DNA of 64,000 nt from Nectonema munidae (Eukaryota; Nematomorpha; Nectonematoida; Nectonematidae), in NCBI GenBank assembly GCA_030549495.1, contig JAUIRK010000570.1, forward strand, positions 124,001 through 188,000, in the 5' to 3' direction. A program made the translations under genes and the position numbers. This document shows positions 45,457-56,639 of this stretch, piece by piece. Position 1 is the stretch's first letter. Each line of letters starts with the position of its first letter. Below the pieces are notes generated by a model that was given only the letters and a program-made list of their open reading frames with translations, made no database searches and had not been told where the DNA came from.

Positions 45457-47339
45457 TACTCCTCAAGGATTCACTATCTTAATGACTATATCCACTCTAT
45501 CATAACAAATTCAAATGACTTTTGCACGGCATTCACCTCTTTTTTAAAATCTTGAATCTAAATATTTTACCTCAACTAATCGAGGTCAAAAAATTTTCCA
45601 TCTTCTAATGTACAATACTTTAATTTATTTTAGCTTTAATACTTTCCTTACTACCTTTTATTCTTCTATGCACATTCTCTCTGTCAATCAAATTATCAAA
45701 TCTAAGTCGATATTAAACATATTTTAACAAAAACTTTTCAAATGTGTTATTTAACATTCACTTTTCCTCTACTTAGAAAGCTATTTGTATTTTCCAGATT
45801 CTCCCAAAAAACTACTAAGCTTGTTTTTGTTCTTGCTCCCTTAAAACACGTTCTGTTGTTTCTTTTTCTCTCGTCTAAACCCGATTCTTTCTATTTATGG
45901 ATATAAAGTACCAAGCTTAATGCACGCATGATATCATATTACATCAAATCTGAAGAAATCTTTAGGCGAATTCTCAACAAATTATTTTTCTCGCACACAG
46001 AATAAATTATATATTTTTGAAGATGATGAATTTTAACACCCAAATTAGCACTGAAACTAAATTTATTCCCTGAATACTACAATATTTACGCCTTAACTGC
46101 TCGCTAATTTTTAACTATAAATTAATAAAATAAGTTTTTAAGCTTACTAATGAAGAACCTGTAAGTATTCTTCTGTTTCATAAATCGAATACTATCACTG
46201 GTATACTTTTTGGCAAAAAATATATAGAAAAAAACGCTAGCAAAAATTAAAAGAAATATACGCAAATATTTGAGATATTTATATTGATGACTTTATCAAA
46301 AACTAGAAATATTTTACATGTTTTCATTCATCGAGTATATATTGTTATAATTTTCCGTTAGGGCGGAATTATGTTTACTCCAACGCATAAATGTGTTTGG
46401 CATATGTTTTGATCAATGTATCGAAAATTCACAAATTTTTTGAATTGAACTCAATTTTGAAATTATGAAAACTTGGAATTTTATCTATCGTCAATCCAAA
46501 TGTAATTTTGAATATCAAAAATAAATATGATAATTGTAGATAAAAAAACAATGCTATTATTTCTACACTTTTACATGATGAGTTGAATATCAAAAAACGT
46601 CATGAAATTGAAAATATTTGCTGGTAAATTGTTCAACTTACTAATCCCAATTATTTTCTAAAACTTAGCCAGAACTCGACTTGAATGTCACAGAAATAAA
46701 ACAAAACCTTGCAAATCTCTTTTTCAATAAACTTTCTTTTTTTGCCGTTCATATTGGATGAATGGGACTAGACTATAACAATATTATTAATATGATTATA
46801 TTTTATCCTCACGGAAAAACAAAACAAAATTCGAAACTGTTTCAATTTCCTGTAACTCCGCTCGTAAATAGTTCGATTTTCATATTTTTGACAATGCATT
46901 ATGATTGATATACAGTATACACATACTACAACTATTATATTACTGGCCATTATAACACAAAACACTAGAAATATGGATGATTAATTTCAAAAACAACACA
47001 TGGTTTGCTAAGCCTTCCTGTTTATATTTATCATAAAAAAATGCATCTATATTTTTCATCTTGTATGTTTGTTTCCATAACTCATATTCCGTTTACTTTT
47101 ACTTTTATGTATTCGCCTATACGTCTTACTATTAACTATATAATCCTTCTACAAGTACATACACCAGCATACCTTCTACTCAAAAGAGGCTAACTCATGA
47201 TGATTATGGATTGAAATTCGGTCATTGGTTAAAAATCCTTCAGGACCTTTTTTTGTAAAAAATGTAAGAAATCTTATTGTTAATAAACCAACTATACTAT
47301 ACCAGAATATATCTTTGAAAACAAAAAAGCTTTTTTTGT
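45457..47339. other. AT-rich non-coding stretch
   Basis: Nothing recognised. The small frames at 46768-46965 and 47005-47193 are hydrophobic AT-driven readings without motifs. Confidence 0.5.
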
Positions 47340-49570
47340 TATGGGGAAATTATCGATTACATTTTATTTTGGACAAATGAAAATGTGAAAATTAAAAATG
47401 GAGTTATTAATGATAAATTTTCAAAAGAGGGCCTCTATCAATATTTTGGTGATGAATACAGACAAAGGTAAATATGTTAGAATTAAAAAGTTCTAATAGA
47501 AGTTTAGAAACATATATAAAAGACCAATACGGTGTTTCCACTAACTCCTTTTCTTATAATAAGTATCTTGAAATTGGACGTTACTTGGTCTCAGGAAAAG
47601 TAGAATACACTGAAGTCTTAGATATGAACAAAAAAATTAAGAAAGTATATTTCATGTGAAAAGATCACAACAAATTATGTAATTTTAAAAAAGGTATTTG
47701 TATTTTCAGTAAATATAAATACCCTGATCCCAATTCGAGTATTTGTCTAGATCAGTGGTTCTTAACCTTTAGGATCTGTTTACCCCTAAATATTATGAAA
47801 AATTTTTTATGACCCCTATAAAATTCATTTTGATTCAGCCGTTTAAAGTTAAAAACAAGAAAATTTACATGTTATATTTTATAATACAAACACTTGTTAA
47901 AAGAAAATTTAATTGAAAAAATTTATTTAAATTAATATAATCTAACAAATTCAGTATAATTTAATTCGAAGGCTGGTATTGTTTGTCAAAAAAAGTTTTT
48001 CAAAACATGGTGTAATGTTCGACAGACAGCATCTCGTGTCTGAATCAATTGCAAGCTTATTACGTGGACTTGTTTTTAAAGACATCATTACACAAAATCC
48101 AGTCTCGCAACGATAAGTTGAAGGTGACTGTATCAAAAAAATCATAGCACGTTTGGAAAGAATAGGATAAACGGTTTTTAATTTGGTCCAGAATGATGGA
48201 ACTGCTTGCTAGGAAAAATCGAGTTTTAATTGACTGTCTTCTCTTATTTGAAGAAACTTCACTTTGGCAGCAGCATCAGAGTCATCAATGCTACTTTTGC
48301 TCACTGAAAATGGTCTGGTGATCCAAATGTCATTAGAACGGCTATTTAACTTATGAAAATAGTTTTCAATTGCTTGATTGCAAGCAACATGTGTGAGATT
48401 TAAAATGATGTTTGATTTTAAGAGCAAAATTATTAATTGATTGCATCATTCAATCAGGATTAATGAATACATCAAATAGAAATAGTTTTGCCACTGATGG
48501 AAGACGTTCATGAGGATACACCTTGTGATACCAAAAGTTTTTCATGACACGTGCAAAAACTTCAAACGACCCCCAAAGGGGTTACGACCCCCAGGTTAAG
48601 AACCACTGGTCTAGATGAAAGTTTAAGAAAATCTTTCTCCCCAAAAGACCCTCTTAAAACTTTCATTAAAAGTAAAAAAGAAAAATTTTCATTGTTGCGG
48701 ATGATGATCACTATATTTATGATATTTACTTACAATCTCTTAAACAATTCAATTCTTATCAAGGTATTCTTGAGCTTGTAATCCCAATAATGAAAAAATT
48801 TTTGAATTTAGGAATGAATCTGACTGTTGATAGCTTTTTTTAAATTAAAATGTTGTTGAGTTTTTGTTTGATAATGTAGTATCTTGTAATGAAACTTTTT
48901 CAAGAAAGATTTTTTATATGCAAACAGCATCAGAATTTCGTAGAAAACTTGTAGAAATAAATATGAGTATAGAAAAACTGTTCAATGGTCATGATCATTA
49001 TAGTAGAGATTTAGAAAAAGATGAAATTCCAGGGCAAGTAAAGTATTACAACAGTTCAATATGACATGTTGATCGAGTAGATCAAAATCTTTGTATTCCA
49101 CTTCTCATCACTATAAAGATGCAAGATGGGAAAAAAGATTAATTACTAAAATATTCGACATTTTGGTACACAACCGCTGGACACTTTTTAAAATTAATGA
49201 TGAAAAAGAAAGATTTCATTCATCTTCGACGTTAAATGAATCAAAAGATTTGCTCACAAATTTCATAAGAAACCTTGGCATGGATCTAATGGGAATCGTT
49301 GTTTCTATTTTCACTTATATGTCATCTAGCGTTTCAATGTATGGGCAGAGGAGCAAAAAAAAGAAAGCTACTCGAAGAAAAAATCACTAAAAGTGCAAAA
49401 AAAAAGCTCGTTATTCTAAAGACCATGAAACACAAAACAATATTAAAAGTGTATGTTCATTGTGTAATAATAATTGTTGTAAAAATTATTTTGTTTTTTT
49501 TTTCAAAGAACCATACGCACATGAATGCATGCACGAGAAAAATTAAAAATATTTTTTTACACAACTTCGA
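47340..49570 (+). pseudogene. piggyBac-type transposase relic, interrupted by a hAT element
   Basis: Pieces appear in family order over several frames. YLEIGRYLVSGK lies near 47560. NSSICLDESL (the first catalytic Asp, LSIDE.L in the family) is split by the hAT insertion at 47753-48608, then KDPLKTFIKSKKEKF (RLSFKQYIPSKPAKFG). DDHYIYDIYLQSL and NLGMNLTVDSFF (second Asp, VDNFF) come near 48.7-48.84 kb. Then EIPGQVKYYNSS, HVDRVDQ (third Asp, MGGVDLxDQ) and WEKRLITKIFDILVHNRWTL. A Cys-rich tail (KSVCSLCNNNCC) lies near 49.46 kb. Several frameshifts and stops. No TTAA-flanked ends could be fixed. A separate MGGVDLLDQFV piece at 49.64 kb shows sequence from a second piggyBac-type copy. Confidence 0.75.
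47753..48608 (-). mobile_element. hAT element inserted into the piggyBac relic, 8-bp target duplication
   Basis: The 856-bp element has ends CAGTGGTTCTTAACC and GGTTAAGAACCACTG, perfect complements. GTCTAGAT flanks both sides (47745-47752 and 48609-48616). It carries the C-terminal part of a ZBED5/Charlie-like hAT transposase on the minus strand: LLKSNIILNLTHVACNQAIE and LQIREDSQLKLDF (48427-48209), then STYRCETGFCVMMSLKTSPRN and DTRCCLSNITPCFEKLF (48145-47960), the dimerisation block. The N-terminal and catalytic parts are gone. Confidence 0.85.
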
Positions 49571-49599
49571 TTCATGTTGAAAAGACATGATTGGGTCTT

Positions 49600-49760
49600 G
49601 TATTTTTGTATCAACTCTGTCCTAGGGGTAGGAATGGGAGGAGTTGATTTGCTTGATCAATTTGTATTGGATTTCAATAAAAGGAAAAAAGTGCCTGTAA
49701 GTTCTCTTCACACAGATGCTCAACTCTTGGAGAATTTATCAATTGCCGAATGATACAAAT
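49600..49760 (+). pseudogene. Second piggyBac-type transposase scrap
   Basis: VGMGGVDLLDQFVLDFNKRK at about 49630-49690 is the conserved block around the third catalytic Asp. The larger relic just upstream already has its own version (HVDRVDQ at about 49066), so this is a separate fragment or a duplication. Confidence 0.5.
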
Positions 49761-49984
49761 AGTGATTTATTGAAATTCACAAGAAATATAAGAAAAGAAA
49801 CAATTTTTATGTAAAAAACGACAAATATTAAAAAAGACATCAGTGTGTACCAACGTCCTCATTTGATGACAGCGATAATTTTGGGTGTTAAAAAATTTTT
49901 TTTTTGATATTATAATTTTAATAATAAATAAATGATATACGTTTAAAGCAGTTTCTAGCTAAACTTTAAGTTTGGGACAAAATA

Positions 49985-50195
49985 GGTTTGCTAATAAATC
50001 TTAGATTTTATATCACTGATATGTGTGGCGAACAAATAAATCATAAAATCTTATTGACTGGAATATGTTATCACTCAAGTAACGTGTTTGAACATGATAA
50101 TCACAGGTTCGATAAAAAAAAATGCACCAAAGATCGATATCTTACCTAAAAAAATCTAATGTATCGTACCGTAATTTCGAAACATAATGTGCCGT
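49985..50195 (+). repeat. Dispersed repeat, copy 2
   Basis: Related to 31590-31860 in the same orientation; this copy lacks about 50 bases in the middle. Confidence 0.65.
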
Positions 50196-50396
50196 ACGGA
50201 ACTACAGTAATAACAAGATCATAATACAGGCGTATGGAAAGTTATCAATCATGTTTTAATGTGATATACACAAAAAAATAATTGGTTTACATGATTATTA
50301 TTGATTGGTATCAAGTAGCTTTCATGTTATGTCCAATAACTTCGAATCAATTTAAACTTCTTCATATAAATACCATATAAAACCCTCCAAGAAACC

Positions 50397-52000
50397 TGTG
50401 GAAAATTCTTCTTTTACTTGTGAAGACTTTGCCTCTTTTTTCTCTTTTCCTAAGGAAAAAATTCTTGATCCTTGTTCTATTAGTTATATTAATAATTCTA
50501 TTCCCTTTAATCAAAATTCTTTCTTTTTATCGAAGATTTCATTAAATGACCTTTTAATAGCTACAGCATCATTAGCAAATAAGAAATCAATAGGAGAAGA
50601 TGAACTTTCTTTAAATATGATAATTGACATTTTACCCTACATTAGCTCATCTCTTATTTTTATCTTTAATCTATCTCTCAATTCAGGAGTATTTCCTCAA
50701 AAACTTAAAGTTTCTAGAATAATACCAATTCTGAAATCAAAAAAAGTTCTAACGTTATCGATAATTTCAGACCCATTTCTATTTTGTCAGTTTTCCAAAA
50801 TTTTTGAAAAAATTATATTTACTAAGATGATTGACTTCATTGATAAACATAATTTAATAAACCCAAACAATTTGGTTTTCGGAAGAAAAAATCAACTGAG
50901 GATGCCCTTTATCCCTACTCCAGTCCATATCCAAATCTTTTTACGGTAAAAGTTCCACCATGGTTCTTTTTCTAGATTTTAAGAAGGCATTTGATAGCGT
51001 TTTTCCCCCATTCTCCTCTATAAACTTTCTAGAATCGGCTTTAGAGGAAAAATAAATTCTTGGCTAAGTAATTATTTGCTAGATCGAGTTTCATACGTCT
51101 CTTTCCGAGGTGAATCCTCTAGAGAGTTTAAGATCAACATGGGAGTACCTCAAGGTTCAATCTTGGGACCTCTTCTCTTTTAATATTTATCAATGATTTT
51201 TTCCTGTATACAAGATCCTACTTCTCTGATTCTTTATGCTGATGATGCAGCACTCTCTCTCAACTTTAGCGACCTTTCATTAATTGCCCCTACTACTAAC
51301 ACTTGCCTACATAACATATCAGAATGGTGTAAGCATAACTTCCTATTTCTTAACACAAATAAATGTCTATACATGTTATTCTCTAAACGAAATATAAACA
51401 TAGATTTTAATATAATTTTAAATGGTCATATTTTACACAAAGTTGATAACTTTAATTATCTTGGTTTGAATATTACAAATAATTTATCTTGGTCCCCTCA
51501 CATAGCTAGCATTTTATCTAAAGTGTCTAAACTCTATGGAGAATAAGAAAATTAAAACATTTTTGAACTTTAAGTGCAAAAACTCTTATATAGTTCTTTT
51601 ATCTTCCCACATTTAACCTATTGCAATATTGTATGGGGAAACTCTAATTTTACTTTCTTAAACAAATTAGAATCCTTTCAAAATAAATTTTTTCTTTTAT
51701 AAATCATTCTTCTGATTCTCAAACTTTTGAAGGATATAATATGAATTATATCAACGTTTTGGCTCACTTAAAGTTTTACTATAAATCCTTCTTTAATTAC
51801 GGCCCTTTTGGAAATTTCTTTTCTCTAAATTCGTCTATACACAATTATAATACCCGATCCTCTTGCCTACTACATATTCCTCATAAAATTGATAATTCTA
51901 TTTTCCGTTCAACAATTATAAGAACACTTTTTATCTCAAACTCCTTCCATGGCACCTTAAATCTTGACAGTTTTAAAAATTTAAACGTTCACTAAAACAT
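50397..52000 (+). pseudogene. CR1/L2-like LINE reverse transcriptase fragment
   Basis: The first frame (50398-50949) gives the start of a reverse transcriptase: SIGEDELSLNMI, FPQKLKVSRIIPILKS, FSKIFEKIIFTKM and NLVFGRK. In other frames come VLFLDFKKAFDS (motif A), MGVPQGSILGPLLF (motif B, about 51135-51180) and LYADDAAL (motif C, about 51230). NFNYLGLNITNNLSW follows, and near 51.85 kb HNYNTRSSCLLHIPH, which is typical of the end of CR1/L2 LINE proteins. Frameshifts occur at about 50.9, 51.0-51.2, 51.55 and 51.7 kb. Endonuclease and ORF1 are missing, so the copy is 5' truncated. Confidence 0.75.
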
Positions 52001-52345
52001 TAAATATAACTTTTACATGTATTTCTTAACTTATTTATCACATAATTATTATATATATATATTATACAAATCTCATAGCATATATATTTGTATATATATA
52101 CATATATTCTTTTCTTTTGTTTTCTTTCTTACTTTTGTTTTTCTTTTATACACCTATTTTCCTGACGCTTCTCCTGTTCCTGGTTCATTCGATGGAGTGT
52201 GGAATCTCGATGAGTCTTTGAGACCTCCTTTTTCACCTTCTTCATAAAAGCCATCACATTCGCCTACTCAAATGTTAAACATTTCCTCAATGTGTGTGTG
52301 TGTAAAATTTTAAATTTATTAAATAAACTTAACTAACTAAACTAA
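52001..52345 (+). other. Likely 3' UTR and tail of the CR1/L2-like LINE
   Basis: AT-rich with TA and GT microsatellites, then a run of AATAAACTTAACTAACTAAA at about 52320-52340, as expected of a LINE 3' end with short tail repeats. Confidence 0.45.
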
Positions 52346-52599
52346 TATGCATTGTGTAAGTAAACAACACTGCCAACTCTATGGAAAGTGAGGTGAATGA
52401 TTACCTATCAATTGAAAGACTCAGATCCTGTGTCCTATTGGAAATTAAAGGCTTAAAAAGGCACATATTTATCATAAAGTGTAAGGTTTTTTTTTTGGCT
52501 ATTCCAGCTTCGTCTTCTGTTGAGCTTTGTTCAGTATCGCTGGTAACGTGTTCAGACCATAGAGATATCAATTAAATAAGGTCATCAATGTTTATTAGA

Positions 52600-52835
52600 T
52601 GTATAACCCCTGTGTTAATCTGGCCCAGGACATTAGATGTAACCGCATATTTGATTGACACTTGCAGATATTTTAAAATCTCTAAATGCGAAAATTGAAT
52701 TCAGAAATAAAACTAGCATGGTTGATTTGATATAAAAATATATATTTCATGTAAAATTAGAGATAATATTTAGGGAGATTTTTCAGACTTAATCCTCAAA
52801 TTTTATTAACACTGTCAGATATTTTCAAACTTTTT
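52600..52835 (-). repeat. Family A repeats, reverse orientation
   Basis: One to two units with GAATTCAGAAATAAAACTAG and CATGGTTGATTTGATATAAA match the 7.56-8.94 kb array in reverse complement. Confidence 0.55.
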
Positions 52836-52839
52836 TTCT

Positions 52840-54380
52840 CTCCGGATTTCCTGGTTTTAATACTAATTAACCTTATTATGAACTTTTCACGTTCATTCAG
52901 TTTCTCTCACTATTTTTATGACAACTTACTTTTATCTTTAACATGCAACTCTCAATAATTCTATATTGATAAAATGATCCTACTTTTCCAATCACAATCA
53001 AACGTTGCCAGCAGATATAACATTTCCTACACATCAAAATGAACTCATATTTCTTTGAGTATATAAAAAGGAACTCAAAAAAAATTTCTCACCTCACTTA
53101 TATTTCCAACTTTCTCCTTCTGTTTGTTTATCTCATTTTAAAAGAATTAAATACACAACTTTAAATCCAATTTAAAATGGGCCATCTACAAAAAAAACAA
53201 TTTACATTAAACATCCAAAATTCTATACGCCATCAGTTGCATAGTTTCTTATAAATAGGGACACTCTATGTTAGACTATTATTCATTTATAAATTCATTA
53301 GCAATTCTATTATCCAATATCGCATTCTTTCTTGAGGCTCTTTTCTCCAGACACTTAGTACCTAGATCCCCCTAAATAGATTGCATTGCCTTAGACTTTT
53401 ACATACTAAAGGGCAGACTTTGGGTCAAATACCTTTGGGAGTATTTTAAATACAAAGGTAAAGGCAACGTAGGGTGTTTTCATCTAGAAGGCAGATTGCA
53501 CCGCTTGTATCGAACTTTGAGAAGATTAGGCTTGGGAATCGAAACAAAGACCTCGAGTTATTGAAACCCAGCATCTAACCAACCTTACTCATTCCTCCTA
53601 ATTATTATTTATACATTGCGCTTTCTCAAATACAATATATTTTCATAGAAGTTTTATTTGAAATCTCTTAAAAGTATATTTTATTTTCATAGGCAAAATA
53701 AAATGTTCAAAATGGATAAATACTTTATAATATTTATTAATCATAATTATCACGTTTTTATAATTTAACCTTCTAAAATATTATTTAAATCCGCTAAAAT
53801 CTAATAATATTATTTAGTACTTCTAATACAAATCGTTCATATCCGCCTCTGCTAATGTTTACAGAAATATTTTAGAATCTCTAAAGTGAGAAGCCTTAAA
53901 AAGTTTTTTATGTTTCAATCGTAGTTAAGTGTGACACTTATTACTCTTATATTATCCAATTTTTTTGTAAATTAATTATTTAAACACATCAAGTTTTACA
54001 ACATCAATTGACTTTGAAGTTCAATGAATGAGGATCGTTTTAATGCTCTCATTTTTCTTTTTATTCACGAGACATTCGATTGGATATTGACACCATTATT
54101 TGTATGTATGCTAAAAAGTTTCCTAGACGGATGAGGCCCCTTAATCCTTTAGTTCTTAATCTAGTTACTTTCTTATAATAAACTTATAATTTTTTTATAT
54201 ATTATTATGATACTCTAAGTTTTGTGATAAAAAGTCAATTTTCGCTTTTTATTAAACTATTACCCAAAATAGGATAAAAATTGCTTAAAAATTTTGATAG
54301 CGCTTAAATTTATATGCTTCAAATTTGAGTTCTAATTTAGTAAAATCCAACCCCTAATGCCAATTTCTAGATCCGCTTCT
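52840..54380. other. AT-rich non-coding stretch
   Basis: No gene recognised. It holds the SINE-like segment at 53490-53600. Confidence 0.45.
53490..53600 (-). repeat. tRNA-derived SINE-like segment
   Basis: On the minus strand TTGGTTAGATGCTGGG resembles an A box and TTTCGATTCCC a B box about 30 bases on. Stem pairing is too poor for a working tRNA. Confidence 0.35.
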
Positions 54381-54384
54381 GAAT

Positions 54385-54600
54385 ATAATTTTTGAAGATG
54401 AGTATGAGAGAAGGAATCAACCTGAAAACAAATTGAAAAAAACGTGTGATCAAAAGAAGTAATTTTAAAAAAGAAGTTTCTATATTGACTAAATGGAAGA
54501 TCTACCATATTCAAATAAATTAGGAAGTCATGTAATGATCTAATATTGGGGGCTTTAAAAAGATTTATAGACCATGAAAAAGTAGTTCCTCTTTTGCAAA
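54385..54600 (+). repeat. Fragment related to the core of the piggyBac-type satellite element
   Basis: GAGAGAAGGAATCAACCTGA, TTGACTAAATGGAAGATCTA and CTCTTTTGCAAA follow the same order as 9118-9310 inside the 7156-10666 element. It is cut at 54600 by the GTCGTTCACAATTGAC repeat. Confidence 0.65.
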
Positions 54601-54736
54601 GGGTCGTTCACAATTGACGTCAACCAATTTTTGTCAAATGTTACCTCCGCCCCCCCCCCCCCCCCCCCCCCCCCCTTATTGTCAAGATATGTCAACTTCA
54701 CTTTACCCCCTCCCACTTTTAGTTGACATCAACTTT
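54601..54736 (+). repeat. MITE of the GTCGTTCACAATTGAC family, right end shortened
   Basis: The left end GGGTCGTTCACAATTGACGT is intact. The interior has a C run of 28 or so bases (about 54650-54675), as in the 61.6-kb copy. The right side stops at TTAGTTGACATCAAC without the outer bases. Confidence 0.65.
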
Positions 54737-54924
54737 TAAGAAAAAATAGAAGAAGAAAAATTTTTATTTTGTAGAAAATATTTGGTCAATTCTATCAAAA
54801 ATATTCAGCCCAAAACTATTTTAATCTTCATATTTAACTTCCTCTTTGTACCTTTCATTTTCTAAAATTATTTTGAACTTGTGTGGGTTTAAAGATTTAA
54901 GGTTTTTATTCAAACTTATCAAAA

Positions 54925-55388
54925 AAATGATTTATATATGACAGCTCATCTCAGAAAGCATCTTTTTAAGAAGTTTACTGGTGATGTTCTTTTTTTTTTT
55001 ATGAAAATCAATAAAAATAATAATGACCTGTCATATATAAATCAATTTTTATTGATTTTCATAAAAAAAAAAACATCACCAGTAAACTTAGAATACTATA
55101 TTTGTAAAAAACTTTATTTAAATATTTAGGATAAAAAATGTTTGTAACAAATATAAAAATGGAATAAAACTGGACACTTTATTAGTGATATTGCTAACTA
55201 GTTTCGGAATATAAACTCATTTTTCAAAGCAAATATATTTAAATGAAAATGATATGTAAAGAGAATGAGGATGTTGAGAATAAGTTTTTTTCATTGCAAA
55301 TCTATTTCAATGTCAGAAATATTATTTCTAAATTATTAAAAAGATGCTTTCTGAGATGAACAGTCATATATAAATCATTTTTTTATAC
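54925..55388. repeat. Nested fold-back of family B repeats
   Basis: Outer arms (about 54925-54968 and 55343-55388) pair over about 43 bp around GCTCATCTCAGAAAGCATCT. Inner arms (about 54970-55018 and 55042-55088) pair over about 47 bp around AGTTTACTGGTGATGTT. All arms are family B repeat sequence, so this is a head-to-head junction of array units. Confidence 0.7.
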
Positions 55389-55389
55389 T

Positions 55390-56635
55390 AAAAAGAATGA
55401 AAAAATTCTAATACCAAGTTTTAAAACTAGTTCTGTTTTACATTTTTGATAGAAATTACCTCAGAAAAGTTATGTAATTTGGATGCGTTTTTTTTATTTA
55501 TTTTTCTCAATAAAACATTTTCATTTTTAAGAGGAAGAAATGGAACAACTGAAAATTAATGAATGATTTTTTTTCATTAAAATTTCCAATTTTTTTATTG
55601 TTAATATTTTTACCCCTTTTCTACACATAATTTGGAGATGGTGCGCATCTATTTGAAGTGAGAAAGAAGGAGCTATATATAAGTCCTCATTCATTGTTGA
55701 CGTTAAGCTTAGTAGGGCGGGGGTTAAAATTAACATTAAGCTTAATTAAGAATGAAATAGAATAGACAAGAGAGGAGTAGGAATTCAGAAAATTTATTGT
55801 CTTTTTTGGAAGACGCTTGAAAGTTCGCCCTCTCTAATAATTTCAAGGCCCCTGAATCAATCATATTTTTTTCAAAAAACCTCGCAGGGTGTCTAGTAGA
55901 CTCTTTTCCTTCAGACCACATTCATTCATATAAAACTATCCAACATTCAGTTATTTGTTTTCAGTTGTTTTCTCCACCAATCAAATAACCTTTCATCAAT
56001 TTCTGTAATCTTCCTGATAGACTGCAATTTTGGATTTTTTTAAACAAGTGTATATGCGATATGAAAATTTAATTAAAATATTTTCGCTGGAAGTATAGTA
56101 TTTAAATTACACCAATTTTGTAAAAAAATATAAAGTAGTCTTATAAATTTATGTATGCGCGGAATACACTCTATTTTAAAGGATTGCTTGAATATTTGGT
56201 CTCCCGTGGTATTTCCAGACCAGTAATTTTGAAAATTGAAACAAAAAATATTTCGCCCCCTCCCCCAATAATTTAAAAGATGCGACGCTGTATGTTAAGA
56301 GTATGTAATTTCTCGTTTGATCAGTTCTGAAAACTCAGATTTATTTCTTAGAACAAAAGTAACTCTTTAGAACGCGCAAAGACAATAATATTGAGATCTG
56401 AATCTTATTTTACAAAGAAGTCTTTCACGAATTGAAACAATCTTCATTGTGGTTTTTTATAGAGGCTTTAATTTAAGCTTATTTATTTCTTCTTTTCCAA
56501 AAAATGTTGTAGCTTTTTCTTATGTAAATTGATCAACTCATCTGTAGTATTATTTGGATAAGTAAATTTTCTATTTTATGAAGCGATCATACATTTTTTG
56601 TCATAAGAAAAAAACAGAATTTTTCAAGGTTTGAG
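55390..56635. other. AT-rich non-coding stretch
   Basis: No gene or transposon end recognised. Short minus-strand frames around 55527-55736 show no motif. Confidence 0.5.
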
Positions 56636-56639
56636 CATT

